A DNA stretch of 64,000 nt from Lihuaxuella thermophila (lineage in GTDB: Bacteria; Bacillota; Bacilli; Thermoactinomycetales; Thermoactinomycetaceae). Both the position numbers and the translations under genes were made by a program. The notes beneath the pieces are model-generated. The model saw only the letters and a program-made list of their open reading frames with translations. It was not told the origin of the DNA and did not search any database. The stretch covers positions 300,624 to 364,623 of the forward strand of contig NZ_FOCQ01000001.1 of assembly GCF_900110165.1 (NCBI RefSeq). Direction: 5' to 3'. Below, piece after piece: positions 47,556 through 57,575 of the stretch (positions within the stretch are counted from its first letter, which is position 1; every line of letters starts with the position of its first letter).

Positions 47556-49109
47556 TTACTGTATATATTGATTCAATGTCTGAACTGTTGTATCTGAAAC
47601 AGCACCCGTTCCACCTAGAACATACATATTATCTATATCTAACGTATGCTTCTCAAAATAGTTTTGTAAATCAACGGACGTCGAAGTAGGAGGTGTCAAT
47701 AAAACAGGACCTTTTAAAAGGGCTGTTAATACTGTTCCTGATAAAGCGTCTGGAAAGTCCTGCCCATTGGCAATAGTAACAGTATCAGGAGTAATATTGA
47801 AATAATCCGCCGTCAATGTAGCTGTTTGATATCGATTGTCCCCAGCAACCCGATCAACTGTTCCGTAAGTTTGCAATTGAGTTTCTACTGTACTAGATAC
47901 AGTTCCACCTACAATTACAAAGTGTTTAATTTGAGGATTATTTAGTAGAAATGTCGATACCTCACTGGAAAGAGTTGTTGATTTTGTTAATAATAAAGGG
48001 ATTTGGAGTTGCCCTGCAATAGATGCAACTGCTAAACCATCTGGAAAATCCTTTCCAGTTACAATAATTGCTGTATCAGTATCGGGAGTTACGATTTTCT
48101 GTGCAATATTTGTAGCTACTTCATATCTATTGATTCCATCTATTCTTTCTACAGTTGTTATTCCCATTGCTTTCAATTCATTTTCAACTGTAGTAGAAAT
48201 TGCTCCAGTTCCCCCAAGTATAATTGCTTTTACTGGGCTAATTCTTTGTATTTCCGTTTTTACATTGGTATTTAACGTATCTGCTGAAGTTAATAAAATG
48301 GGGGCACTTTCTTTGGTTGCTATTGTAGCACCGGCTAAAGCGTCTGGAAAATTATAAGCATTGGCCAAAACTATTGTTTTTTCATTATCTTCCAATCCAA
48401 AAAAAGAAATAACTTCTTGACTGATAGCAACAGATGTTCCAAAACGATCTGCTCCAGCTAGTCGTTTATAGCCTGGCGAAATCACTTCATGACTTTGTAA
48501 TATGGAATTACCGTTTGCATTAGTAGCTTTAAAGTTAATAGCATTTGAACCGAACCTTAAACTTGCACTTTTTGTAAAGCTTCCTGAGATAGAGTAATTA
48601 TTTTTGTTAACAGAGACACTCGCAGTCGTTCCATTGGTAGAACCAGTGACATTCATAGTTGTAGTACCTTTGCTCAATCTAGTTAAAGGGGCTGTTGGGT
48701 TAGTTACATTTAAGGTTGGTAAGGTGTTATCAGGTGTTCCGATAAAGGGGACACCACTAATTCTATAGCTATAATTTCCTGAAGTAGTATCTTCTGAATT
48801 AACCTTAAATATATATTTTCCTTCCGGTAATACATCACCACTTACATATGATGTTTGTGCATCTTCTGATTCCAAACGATAACTAATTAAGGAACTAGAA
48901 GTTCCTAAATCTTCAATAGTTACGGTACCTTCTGCCGAAGTACTAAATATATAAGTATGCATGGCTTTTCCGTCTATACTACCAGAATAAGTGACTGAAG
49001 TAGTTTCAGCAGAAACATAGTTGTAGTGTACCATAAATAACATTAACCCAACCAATACAATCCCAATTGTTTTTTTAAGACCTCTTAACAAGTGATTACA
49101 TCCTTTCAT
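47556..49109 (-). CDS. secreted cell-wall-binding protein with three CWB2 repeats
   Basis: A 517-residue protein with a signal peptide (residues 1-30), a beta-rich domain (YSGSIDGKAMHTYIF ... GKYIFKVNSEDT), a Thr/Ser-rich linker, and three C-terminal cell-wall-binding repeats of type 2, beginning RLAGADRFGTSVAIS, RIDGINRYEVATNIA and RVAGDNRYQTATLTA. CWB2 triplets anchor proteins to secondary wall polymers. One base separates it from the upstream secreted protein, so the two form a pair. AT-rich compared with flanking host genes. Confidence 0.85.
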   Translation of the reverse strand: MKGCNHLLRGLKKTIGIVLVGLMLFMVHYNYVSAETTSVTYSGSIDGKAMHTYIFSTSAEGTVTIEDLGTSSSLISYRLESEDAQTSYVSGDVLPEGKYIFKVNSEDTTSGNYSYRISGVPFIGTPDNTLPTLNVTNPTAPLTRLSKGTTTMNVTGSTNGTTASVSVNKNNYSISGSFTKSASLRFGSNAINFKATNANGNSILQSHEVISPGYKRLAGADRFGTSVAISQEVISFFGLEDNEKTIVLANAYNFPDALAGATIATKESAPILLTSADTLNTNVKTEIQRISPVKAIILGGTGAISTTVENELKAMGITTVERIDGINRYEVATNIAQKIVTPDTDTAIIVTGKDFPDGLAVASIAGQLQIPLLLTKSTTLSSEVSTFLLNNPQIKHFVIVGGTVSSTVETQLQTYGTVDRVAGDNRYQTATLTADYFNITPDTVTIANGQDFPDALSGTVLTALLKGPVLLTPPTSTSVDLQNYFEKHTLDIDNMYVLGGTGAVSDTTVQTLNQYIQ

Positions 49110-49110
49110 G

Positions 49111-50451
49111 TTAGTATGAGTATGACCAATTTACTGAGGGGTAAATCGATATAAGTCTTATTAATCCTTTATTCCAGAATGTATGAAGAGGTACATCAAA
49201 ATCTCCAGGGTAATTTATCATCCAAAGTTCATGGGAAGGAGCTTGATCGTGAGAACCTATTGCGCTCACATTACCATTTTCATAAACTTTTGCTTTGTAC
49301 CAATAATCTACTGCGGGACAGCCACTTTTAGGTTCTACTAAAGGATCACATACAGCATGGCTCACTCCAATATTTGCATACCTTCCTCCAGAATCACTTC
49401 CGCCTCCACTTGCTGTTAGTTTGACATTAGATAGATCGGCCGGTTGTCTTTTTGCCTCTCTCATATGCCAATCGTATGCCACAGTGGGGTTAACACTTTT
49501 TCGAATTACAACTTTTGCTGGGTTATAGTTAAAAAGTGCATAAACATCTACTCTTGTTCTATATTTGTTACTGTACCAATCATATTTATATCTGTTGTCA
49601 CCTTTGAAAAATGGCCACTTATATGCTGATGCTGAAAGATTAGCAGCTTTTGGGTCAGGGATGAAAATTTGGTATCTCAACAAGTGACCATATCCACTCG
49701 GGGGGGCGGCCGCCGTAGAATATTCACCTGATGTATCTACATTTTTATATACTCGATTACTTACATAAAAAAGGTCTTCTTCATCTTTTTTGTTATAGGA
49801 AATTTTATTTTCTCTTAATTTTTTCTCCTTTTGTTTAATTTCGTCGTTACTAATTCTCGTCTTTCCTACAATCTCATATAAATATTTTTTATTAGGAAAT
49901 ACGGTATTGTCGACATATGTATTTCCTTTTACTGTATTTACCAACTTTCCATTTCTGTATATTTCATATACATTGTCGTCATCTGGGACTCCTGCCCAAG
50001 TTAAGTTAACCTCATTTTTCTTGATAATAGTCGTAAGATGTGAATCTTTTAGAGGGCTATTTTTTATTGGTTCTTTATCTTTTTCAGATCGTAATGTCGA
50101 GGTTTCAATAATAACCCCCTCTATTTCTTTATTATCTTTAATAGCTTTTACTTTAAAACGTTGAGGAGTATTGCTATCAAGATTATTTAATACTATTTTA
50201 TCTCTATTTACCGTGGTTAAACTATTTATAATAGGCTTATTTACTTTACCTTTCTTTATTAGTTTATCACCTTTTAGCACTTCAAACTGGTCTCCTATTA
50301 GATTAAAATAAATTTCTACCGAATTAGTGCTAGCCTTCACCTCCGGTTTTAATTTTTCATCAGCAAGACTAAGATTAGTTACAGAAAAAAAACTAAAAAC
50401 TACTAACACAGAAAATACAGCAAGGATTTTAAAACTCTTTTTCAAAATCAA
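49111..50451 (-). CDS. secreted protein with fibronectin-III-like domain and unknown C-terminal domain
   Basis: A 446-residue protein: signal peptide (LAVFSVLVVFSFFSVTNLS), a Lys-rich linker, a FnIII-like segment (DDNVYEIYRNGKLVNTVKGN...YEIVGK, residues 155-200), and a C-terminal domain of about 190 residues containing FFKGDNRYKYDWYSNKYRTR and SHDQAPSHELWM. The last domain resembles DUF3238-type proteins, though I hold this loosely. Stop and start are adjacent to the CWB2 gene, so they may form a surface complex. Confidence 0.65.
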   Translation of the reverse strand: MILKKSFKILAVFSVLVVFSFFSVTNLSLADEKLKPEVKASTNSVEIYFNLIGDQFEVLKGDKLIKKGKVNKPIINSLTTVNRDKIVLNNLDSNTPQRFKVKAIKDNKEIEGVIIETSTLRSEKDKEPIKNSPLKDSHLTTIIKKNEVNLTWAGVPDDDNVYEIYRNGKLVNTVKGNTYVDNTVFPNKKYLYEIVGKTRISNDEIKQKEKKLRENKISYNKKDEEDLFYVSNRVYKNVDTSGEYSTAAAPPSGYGHLLRYQIFIPDPKAANLSASAYKWPFFKGDNRYKYDWYSNKYRTRVDVYALFNYNPAKVVIRKSVNPTVAYDWHMREAKRQPADLSNVKLTASGGGSDSGGRYANIGVSHAVCDPLVEPKSGCPAVDYWYKAKVYENGNVSAIGSHDQAPSHELWMINYPGDFDVPLHTFWNKGLIRLISIYPSVNWSYSY

Positions 50452-50694
50452 TACTCACTACCTCCCAGAAAAGATATTTGCATATATCTAATACAAGATA
50501 TATTATAATTAATATTATTTATATAGTCAATTAATTTAAAATAAAAATAAATCTTATAATTTATTTAATATTTTCGACAAACTAGCACTCTTCCCGCTTT
50601 GGCGCTGATAGCGAACCGCCAAAAAAATGTCTAATTTTTGTGAAATAAGGTCGCGTACCTGGTTTTATTGCTTTTGCCATCTAATTAAATCTGA

Positions 50695-50856
50695 CTATTC
50701 CGTTGCATACCAAAGCTGACGAACCACTGCCATGTTAATTTCGCGGATCATTGCCACGATCTTGTTTCTTAGTACACCGTAATAGTACCCCGATAATTTC
50801 GCTAATTGGACAATACCAGTGATGATCGGAACTAAAGCCACATCAAAAGTTATCAT
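50695..50856 (-). CDS. short holin-like protein, probably truncated
   Basis: A 53-residue frame starts MITFDVALVPIITGIVQLAK, the usual N-terminus of small phage holins, but loses similarity after SG and ends without a second membrane helix. It begins 5 bases after the XhlA-like gene in the same direction, the xhlA-xhlB order. Probably a deletion derivative. Confidence 0.5.
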   Translation of the reverse strand: MITFDVALVPIITGIVQLAKLSGYYYGVLRNKIVAMIREINMAVVRQLWYATE

Positions 50857-50860
50857 TTTA

Positions 50861-51157
50861 TCAACCTCCTAATCCTCTCTGGGCAAAATAAAAAAGCGCT
50901 GTAATAGCGCCTACGATAATTTCTGCTATGATTACCCCTGCAACCCACCATATGCGATGTTCTATTCTTTCGGCTAGTGCCAAAGCATCTTCCGCTTTAT
51001 CCAAAGCCTCCTGGCTGCGCTCATCCACTTTATTAGCAGATTCCATTTTTGATTCAAGTACCTCCAACCGGGACTCGATCCGTTGCAGACTTTTCATTGC
51101 CTCTTGGATCAGATCATACATCTCTTTTGGTGAGATTGTTACTCCGTTGTCTGCCAT
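50861..51157 (-). CDS. XhlA-like phage lysis protein
   Basis: A 98-residue protein with a long coiled coil (LQRIESRLEVLESKMESANK...) and one C-terminal membrane helix (WWVAGVIIAEIIVGAITALFYF). This is the haemolysin XhlA layout of prophage lysis cassettes such as PBSX. Its frame is intact. Confidence 0.75.
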   Translation of the reverse strand: MADNGVTISPKEMYDLIQEAMKSLQRIESRLEVLESKMESANKVDERSQEALDKAEDALALAERIEHRIWWVAGVIIAEIIVGAITALFYFAQRGLGG

Positions 51158-51291
51158 GACTTCACCCCTTTCTACGGCAATAAAAAAACGCCTATGCGCC
51201 TACTCGTTTGGTTTATGGATCCTGTTTTGTGGATTTGCTAAATAAGATTCAAACTGATCATGAACCGAGTGATAGCCTATTGCATAGCTAT

Positions 51292-51431
51292 TCAACAGTG
51301 GATTCCAGGCCCTGTAACATTGAGCCCATGTTCAATTGTTATTTTTTGTTCTGGTGTAGCTGTAAAGGTACTTCCAGTTGTGATGTTATCCCAGTCATAT
51401 CGAGAAACAATGAATCTCGCATCACTCACCT
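51292..51431 (-). pseudogene. C-terminal remnant of a phage gene
   Basis: On the reverse strand an open frame reads SDARFIVSRYDWDNITTGS, then EQKITIEHGLNVTGPGIHC and stop. It has no start and is cut at 51432, exactly where the truncated amidase begins on the other strand. A tail or baseplate protein end is likely from context only. Confidence 0.4.
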
Positions 51432-51946
51432 CCCCAGCTTATGTTTACCGCAGCGCGTCCGTAAAATCCCGGGAAGCCCAGGATGACATTCATGCTTCAG
51501 TAGTAGCTGTAACGAAGTCTCGCGGCTGGAAGGATCGTGGGCAAAAAACTGCCGGCTTCTATGTAATCAAGAATACACGGATGCCAGCTCTATTAACAGA
51601 AAACGGATTTATTGATACCGGTAGCAACGCGGATGACTTGAAACAAGCCAGCTTTATCCAGGCATTAGGCGTAGCCCATGCGAAGGGGATTGCGGCGGCG
51701 TTCGGATTGAGACGTAAAGTAACTACTCCTCCACCTGAACAGGAAATTGAGAGCATATACGATATGAGTTATTTGAAGGGGAATGAGTTAGAGGGACGGC
51801 GAAGCACCCGGCATCCAGAGGAGTTTCTTCCTCATCTTGAATGGGCGATGAGGGCACATGCACAATGCGTATTAATTCTGAGGAGAGACTTCGATCTAAG
51901 GAATTTACAAAATGCTTTAAACAAGATGTTTCCTGATAATAAATAA
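51432..51946 (+). pseudogene. amidase, second copy lacking its N-terminus
   Basis: From AYVYRSASVKSREAQDD on, the frame is highly similar to the intact amidase at 44779, through LLTENGFID and the same C-terminal domain (YDMSYLKGNELEG...). The GHGG and first-zinc-ligand part is absent, so it cannot be active. About 80 bases downstream of both copies are also similar (TTGACCAAAGA), showing a duplicated module. Confidence 0.8.
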
Positions 51947-52020
51947 CGATAAAGCCTGCCAGTTTTTTTATCGGCTGGCTATTAAGGAAAATTGACCAAA
52001 GATCAAGCTTTTACAAAGAT

Positions 52021-52057
52021 AACCCCCAACATCGCTTTGATGTTGGGGGTTTATCTC
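52021..52057. terminator. strong terminator
   Basis: AACCCCCAACATC / GATGTTGGGGGTT, a 13-base stem, between the amidase remnant and the restriction gene. Confidence 0.88.
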
Positions 52058-52145
52058 ATTTATTAACTATGTTAGCAATCACGTTGCGATTTTCACGCTT
52101 GCGACTCAGAGATGTACAGAACGTTGAAAGCTGACGCGACTATCT

Positions 52146-55100
52146 TCAAGCCAAGTCCAGCTCAGGTAAACTTTTTAAAATCCTTAACGTTTCCATGCTC
52201 ACACGCACAATACGCTTAACGAGATCCACGATATAACGGGCATCTTCGGACCATTGGTTTGGATCGTTGACGATGCCACTGTCCTTGTCTGTCTTAACTT
52301 GATATCGGTCCATGATCCATTCAATCGCTGGCTTGCCATTAACCACATAATTATAGGCTTCAAGTGGGATCCCGGAAAGAGTGATGTTTGCATTGTAGAT
52401 GATGGTGGTCTTGTCCGGCTTACCGCCTTGCCCTTTGGCAAAACGCATTTTCTCGACTCGATAAAAATCGTCCGTTTGCAAATTGCCATCGTGGATCTCA
52501 TTGAGCGGCCAGGGATCCACAGTTTCGTAGTTAAGATGCAAATCGGCGAGTTCTCTACCTGCACGACTGAAGGACCAAAACCTCTCTGCGGAAGGTACCA
52601 ACGGGATCCGCGGAAGCATCTTCTTTAGATCAGGTGCAAAACGCTCCTTATATTCCGGAGAATGTAACACGCCATAAACGTAATAGAAGATGTCTTCTTT
52701 GTGTACTTCATCATTGTAATGTTTGCGGAACTCCTTTAGTGCCCAATCTGAGATTGAGTCACGGCGAATGTATTGGTCATGCCCAAACAAGCCACCGGGT
52801 TGGTCGTAGAAATGGAGCGGAAAACATTGGCCTGTGTCAAGAAAATGGAAATTTGGGATTGAATCAGTCATGAGAACAGAAAAGTCTTTACTGGCTCCAA
52901 TACCTGTTACAGTAATCACCCTGTTCTTCATTGACGGGTTTGGGAATAGATCTGGCATCTTGCTAACTACTTCATTAAAGGCACGGCTAAAATATAGCCA
53001 TTGTTTGCAGAAAGGCCTGTACATCGCTGGAATAATACTGCTTTCATCATAGGGATGTTTCTTTCCGCGCCGTAGGTTTTGTTTTAGAGCTCTTGACCAA
53101 CTGATCTTGCGAGGATCAGTATCGATAAAGTCATTTACATCGTTCATTGTAGGATCAGCTTTTCCTAACGAGATAAACTCATCCACTTGACGATTGTAAA
53201 AATCAATCATTGCCTTCATGTTGTTCTGGAGTGCCGTGTGGGAAAAGTTATACGTCCAACTGTCACGGCTAGTTACCACTCCAGTTGAAGTAGAGTTAGA
53301 GTCAAAGATTGAAAACTCATTTTCCGTTTGGGGCCTCAGTGGAATTAGTTTTAGGAAGTCATCACTACGTTGATTGATCCAGTCATTTTCTTTATTTGGT
53401 TGTATTATGGTCCAGTTTAACCCTTTGACACTACTTGCCTGACGGATGATGTTCAGCTTTTGTTCGCGGCTGAGGTAATCACCAATGTCGTGATATCGGA
53501 TGACACAGGATCCCTTTTTGGCAGGGTTCTTGACCAGTACGGTAATAGCGATAGGAGCGCGGCTACCAGACCCAAAAATTTTTCCACCTTCCTTTCTGGA
53601 TTGTTCACCTGATGTTCGTTGGTTCCCACGCAGATTGAAACAATAAATCGCTGTAAACTCTTCAGCCAAGCACTTACGAAGGCCATCTGTCGTATTGCTG
53701 TCAATGAACGATCCATTAGTGACAAAGGCAATCACGCCCTGATCGCCAATGCGGTCGCTGGCCCATCGAATGGCTAGGATATAAGAGTCGTAAAGAGCTT
53801 TTTTCGATACTGCTTTGGACTCTGCCGCATAAGTCTCCATTATCCGTTTTTCGAGATGGTAATAACTTAAGTTTTGATTATTATCATTTTGGCTGCCTTG
53901 TCCAACGGAATACGGAGGATTCCCGACAATGACCCGGATTTCTTGTTGTTTTTGTCTTGCGATTCGTTCATTGTTCTCTGGAAACAGAGATTCTGTTGAT
54001 ACAGAATCATTGTCTTCCCCCAACTGGAACGTATCTGTCAATACGATCCCGGGGAACGGCTCATAGTCTTGTCCGGACAGGCGATGGAATGCTTCCTCAA
54101 TATTGATAGCAGCGATGTAATAAGGAAGCAGCACAATCTCATTGGCATGTAACTCTTCCCGGTACTTTCGCACAAGATCCTCGGGCTGGATCAGGCCACT
54201 TTGAAGCAAACGTACGATGAATGTTCCTGTCCCGGTGAAAGGATCAAGGATATGCACACCTTTATCGCTCAAACGGATCCCGAACTCTTCCTGAAGAACG
54301 TCGTCTGCACTTTTGAGGATGAAATCGACCACTTCTGTCGGAGTATAAACAATTCCTAACCGTTCAGCCATTTTCGGGAAGGCAGTTCGGAAGAACTTGT
54401 CATATAGTTCAATGATAATCTTCTGCTTACCTTCTGCGTTGTCGATTCCACTGGCCCGTTTCCGGACGTTTTTATAGAAATCCTCCAGAGATTCGGTTTC
54501 TTTCCAGAGAGCGTGTTCCTCCAAGACGTCCAGTACTTTCTGCATGGTTTGAGAAACAGGGTTGTGGCTACTGAAAGCATAATTCTCGAAGAGCGCATCG
54601 AAAACAGGTTTGGTCACAAGATGCTGGGCCAACATCTCAATAGCTTCTTCTTGCCCTATGCTTTCGTTTATATTCCTCTGCAACCCTTTCAGGAAATCAG
54701 CAAAGGCTTGTTGTGCTTCTTTTGCTTTGGGATCAGAGCTGTCCAGAATCGTGCGGATATGCGTATTATGGCGCTCGGCAATTTCCGCGACATCCTTGGC
54801 CCAATTTTCCCAATAACGACGTTCCCCGCACTTTTGAACAATCTTTGCATAAATGACATCGCGCCATTCCTTAATTTTCTCGAAGCCTAATGTAAGTTGT
54901 TCATGCTGCTGCTTTTCCTCTTGTTCTCCATCTTTGCCTTCCTTGCCACCGCCGCCTACGCCAATCACTTGGATCTTGTCAGGTTTCCTTTTATTCAGTT
55001 CTAGTTTGTTGACAAGATCATTGAAACGGTCATCATGAGCTCGCAGCGCATTCAGGACTTCCCAGACCACACGATAGTTTTGGTTCTTGTTGAGTGCTTC

Positions 55101-56900
55101 CTCAGGTGAATCCTCTGACGAAACCGCAATGGGTAGAATCACATAACCGTATTGCTTGCCAGGCGCTTTACGCATAACTCGGCCTACAGCTTGGACCACA
55201 TCTACCTGAGAATCTCGTGGGTTAAGGAAAATCACTGCATCAAGAGATGGTACATCGACACCTTCCGTGAGACAACGGGCATTACTGAGGATTCGGCAGG
55301 TGTTGTCGCCGGCGTTTTCTTTAAGCCACTGCAGCTTGCTGTTACGTTCTACAATGTTGTGGGTACCGTCGACATGGTTGACCTCGCAGACGAGAAGATT
55401 CTCAGTATCCCCAGGAAGAGAACGACAATATTCCTCGATGGTACGGGCAAAGAGTTCCGTCACTCTTTTCGAGTTTTTGATGGAATTGGAAAAGGCCACT
55501 GCACGGTGCATCGGCATGGGATCAACAGCCTGATCCGTTTCGTTCTCCATCAAACGTTTGGAGAGGGCATTCCAACAACCTACAATTTTTGCTGCGTCGT
55601 CGAGTGTGACTTCATCATCCTTGTCGTGAATTTTGTGCCCAAGATGGTGCAGAATGTGCTGTTCATCCACTGCCAGAACAATTACTTTGTAATCGGATAA
55701 GATTCCAGATTCGACTGCTTTGGAGAAGTTCAGACGGTGAAATTCCGGTCCGTATTTTTCTTCATTATCCATTGAGTAAAGTGGTACATTCGCATCTTTT
55801 GCCTTGGACTTGCTAGCATCCGTATAGATCCGCGGAGTCGCGGTCATGTAGAGCCGTTTCTTGGCCCGAAGGAAACTGTCCTCATGGACTTTGGTGAAGT
55901 AAGAAGCTTCACCTCCACGCACCACACCCGTCGTACGATGTGCTTCATCACAGATCACCAGATCGAATGAGGGCAAACCTGCTTTTTGTGCCTCTGAAAC
56001 CACGTCAATCGACTGGTATGTAGAGAAAATAACGGTGAGTACATCATTACCCAGTCCCTTTATGACTTCAGAAACGAGCCGATCAGGATCCGTGGTGGCA
56101 GGGTAAGCGAGATCTGATGCCCGCAGGTCTTCACCTTCCTTTTTGCCAACCTTCTTATCAGAACAGACTGCAAAGGAACGCAAAGGAATTTCAGATTCGG
56201 CAGTCCATTCCCGCAAGGTTTGAGAGAGTAAAGCAATAGAAGGAACAAGGAAAAGAACAAGTCCCCCAGTTGGAACCATTCTTTCGGTCAGCTTCAAGGA
56301 AGTAAAGGTTTTACCAGTGCCGCAAGCCATGATCAGTTTGCCGCGGTCATGGGTTTCAAATCCGACGATCACATCAGAAATGGCTGTCTCTTGGTGTGGT
56401 CGGAGCGTCTTCTTTTGACGAGGACGCAATTCTTCCGGTGAACTCCAAGAAAAGCGGCTCCAGTCAATCGGGCTTTTTTCCAAAGCCTCCATGTCGAGAA
56501 TGGTCACGGGAATTTGTTGATCGTGACAAGCATCTTCTGCATGCTTGCTCATGGGGGCGGTGGCGATGATCATTCTCTTGTGGAAAGGATTTTTTCCTGA
56601 TTCGGTGAAAAAGGAGTCAAGCTCGCCTTTTTGGATTTTGTGACCAGGCTCATAGAACTTGCACTGGATGGCCCAGATCTCTCCCGTTCCAGCTTCTTCC
56701 GCCACGAGATCAATACCGGTATCTACTCGCCCATCCCGACCTGGCCAATCCATCCACCGCCAAACTTGAGAAAAGAGTTGCTTGTATTGGGGATCAATAC
56801 GCAGAAATGAGGCCATCAAACGTTCAAATAAGTCGCCTTGTTCCCGGGTGTTTCTGGCTACTTGGCGCAATTGGTCGAGAATATCGTAGATGGTATTCAT
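52146..56900 (-). CDS. Type ISP restriction-modification enzyme (LlaBIII/LlaGI-like)
   Basis: A 1584-residue single polypeptide. Domains in order: Mrr-like nuclease (Asp64, Gln79-Cys-Lys81), SF2 ATPase/helicase with ACGTGKT near residue 195 and DEAH near 318, a coupler, an N6-adenine methyltransferase with ILDPFTGTGTF (motif I) and VGNPPYSVG (motif IV), and a C-terminal target-recognition region. Length and order match Type ISP enzymes (about 1570-1580 residues), which need no separate subunits. Restriction and modification would be lost together if the element is excised or cured. Translocation-dependent cleavage is known for the family. Confidence 0.93.
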   Translation of the reverse strand: MNTIYDILDQLRQVARNTREQGDLFERLMASFLRIDPQYKQLFSQVWRWMDWPGRDGRVDTGIDLVAEEAGTGEIWAIQCKFYEPGHKIQKGELDSFFTESGKNPFHKRMIIATAPMSKHAEDACHDQQIPVTILDMEALEKSPIDWSRFSWSSPEELRPRQKKTLRPHQETAISDVIVGFETHDRGKLIMACGTGKTFTSLKLTERMVPTGGLVLFLVPSIALLSQTLREWTAESEIPLRSFAVCSDKKVGKKEGEDLRASDLAYPATTDPDRLVSEVIKGLGNDVLTVIFSTYQSIDVVSEAQKAGLPSFDLVICDEAHRTTGVVRGGEASYFTKVHEDSFLRAKKRLYMTATPRIYTDASKSKAKDANVPLYSMDNEEKYGPEFHRLNFSKAVESGILSDYKVIVLAVDEQHILHHLGHKIHDKDDEVTLDDAAKIVGCWNALSKRLMENETDQAVDPMPMHRAVAFSNSIKNSKRVTELFARTIEEYCRSLPGDTENLLVCEVNHVDGTHNIVERNSKLQWLKENAGDNTCRILSNARCLTEGVDVPSLDAVIFLNPRDSQVDVVQAVGRVMRKAPGKQYGYVILPIAVSSEDSPEEALNKNQNYRVVWEVLNALRAHDDRFNDLVNKLELNKRKPDKIQVIGVGGGGKEGKDGEQEEKQQHEQLTLGFEKIKEWRDVIYAKIVQKCGERRYWENWAKDVAEIAERHNTHIRTILDSSDPKAKEAQQAFADFLKGLQRNINESIGQEEAIEMLAQHLVTKPVFDALFENYAFSSHNPVSQTMQKVLDVLEEHALWKETESLEDFYKNVRKRASGIDNAEGKQKIIIELYDKFFRTAFPKMAERLGIVYTPTEVVDFILKSADDVLQEEFGIRLSDKGVHILDPFTGTGTFIVRLLQSGLIQPEDLVRKYREELHANEIVLLPYYIAAINIEEAFHRLSGQDYEPFPGIVLTDTFQLGEDNDSVSTESLFPENNERIARQKQQEIRVIVGNPPYSVGQGSQNDNNQNLSYYHLEKRIMETYAAESKAVSKKALYDSYILAIRWASDRIGDQGVIAFVTNGSFIDSNTTDGLRKCLAEEFTAIYCFNLRGNQRTSGEQSRKEGGKIFGSGSRAPIAITVLVKNPAKKGSCVIRYHDIGDYLSREQKLNIIRQASSVKGLNWTIIQPNKENDWINQRSDDFLKLIPLRPQTENEFSIFDSNSTSTGVVTSRDSWTYNFSHTALQNNMKAMIDFYNRQVDEFISLGKADPTMNDVNDFIDTDPRKISWSRALKQNLRRGKKHPYDESSIIPAMYRPFCKQWLYFSRAFNEVVSKMPDLFPNPSMKNRVITVTGIGASKDFSVLMTDSIPNFHFLDTGQCFPLHFYDQPGGLFGHDQYIRRDSISDWALKEFRKHYNDEVHKEDIFYYVYGVLHSPEYKERFAPDLKKMLPRIPLVPSAERFWSFSRAGRELADLHLNYETVDPWPLNEIHDGNLQTDDFYRVEKMRFAKGQGGKPDKTTIIYNANITLSGIPLEAYNYVVNGKPAIEWIMDRYQVKTDKDSGIVNDPNQWSEDARYIVDLVKRIVRVSMETLRILKSLPELDLA

Positions 56901-57440
56901 GAAATACTCCTCCCGTTATATGCCGATTGAAAAGTGTAATTTACTAGCGAATCATTTTATCGCTTCTATAGTCCCTATTCTCTGTTCTCGACCTCTTGGT
57001 TCTGGCTACTACTGTTGCTATTTGGGTACACATTCACAAACAGAATCTAGGTAGGATGCTCGTCGTAACTCCGAACTGATTCTTGTTTCGGTTGAATTGA
57101 CCCCAGCGAAGGAGAAGAATAGAGATACTAAACTTGAAATTTAACTTATTCGTATCTTTCATGTCGATTTCCTACCGTTGACCTACTTTTTTAATAAATC
57201 GTAGTTGGCTAGATAAAGGAACCCCAAAATGCAAAATTCCAAAAAAATGTAGGCACAAAAAGCAAATGTTCATTCTATTTACTTTGTCCAATATATATTA
57301 TTATCGTGTTAAATATACCGTCAACAGTTAACGACGCCTGCACCACCAGAAGGCACGTGACTTCAATGTCATTTTTTATTAAATGAGCAACTATTTCCAA
57401 TTGGAGTTGTTAGAGAGTCCTTTATCACGAAAAACAATAA
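56901..57440. other. AT-rich intergenic region
   Basis: 540 bases upstream of the restriction gene and downstream of the peptide gene. It must hold the restriction gene promoter; no RNA or coding feature recognised. Confidence 0.45.
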
Positions 57441-57466
57441 AACCAGGCCATAATACCTGGTTTTAG
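57440..57466 (-). terminator. terminator of TPR regulator/peptide unit
   Basis: AAACCAGG / CCTGGTTT hairpin with T runs, about 10 bases beyond the peptide stop on the reverse strand. Confidence 0.8.
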
Positions 57467-57476
57467 TCACTCAAAT

Positions 57477-57572
57477 TTAGATGTTTTTCGGAGGATCACT
57501 TTCCAAAGGTTTCGGCGGATCACTCTCTAATACCTTGCTTGGTTTTGGCGGGTCAGATTCAAATCTTTTCAT
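57477..57572 (-). CDS. peptide gene with three ESDPPK repeats
   Basis: A 31-codon reverse-strand gene starting MKRFESDPPKPSK. ESDPPK occurs three times at residues 5, 16 and 24, separated by short linkers. A near-perfect AGGAGGTG ribosome site lies within the end of the TPR regulator gene; the ATG is 3 bases after that stop. Position, size and strong translation signal indicate a genuine product, probably a signal or effector peptide for the regulator. There is no hydrophobic export signal, so it may need a dedicated exporter or act inside the cell. Confidence 0.68.
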   Translation of the reverse strand: MKRFESDPPKPSKVLESDPPKPLESDPPKNI

Positions 57573-57575
57573 GTG

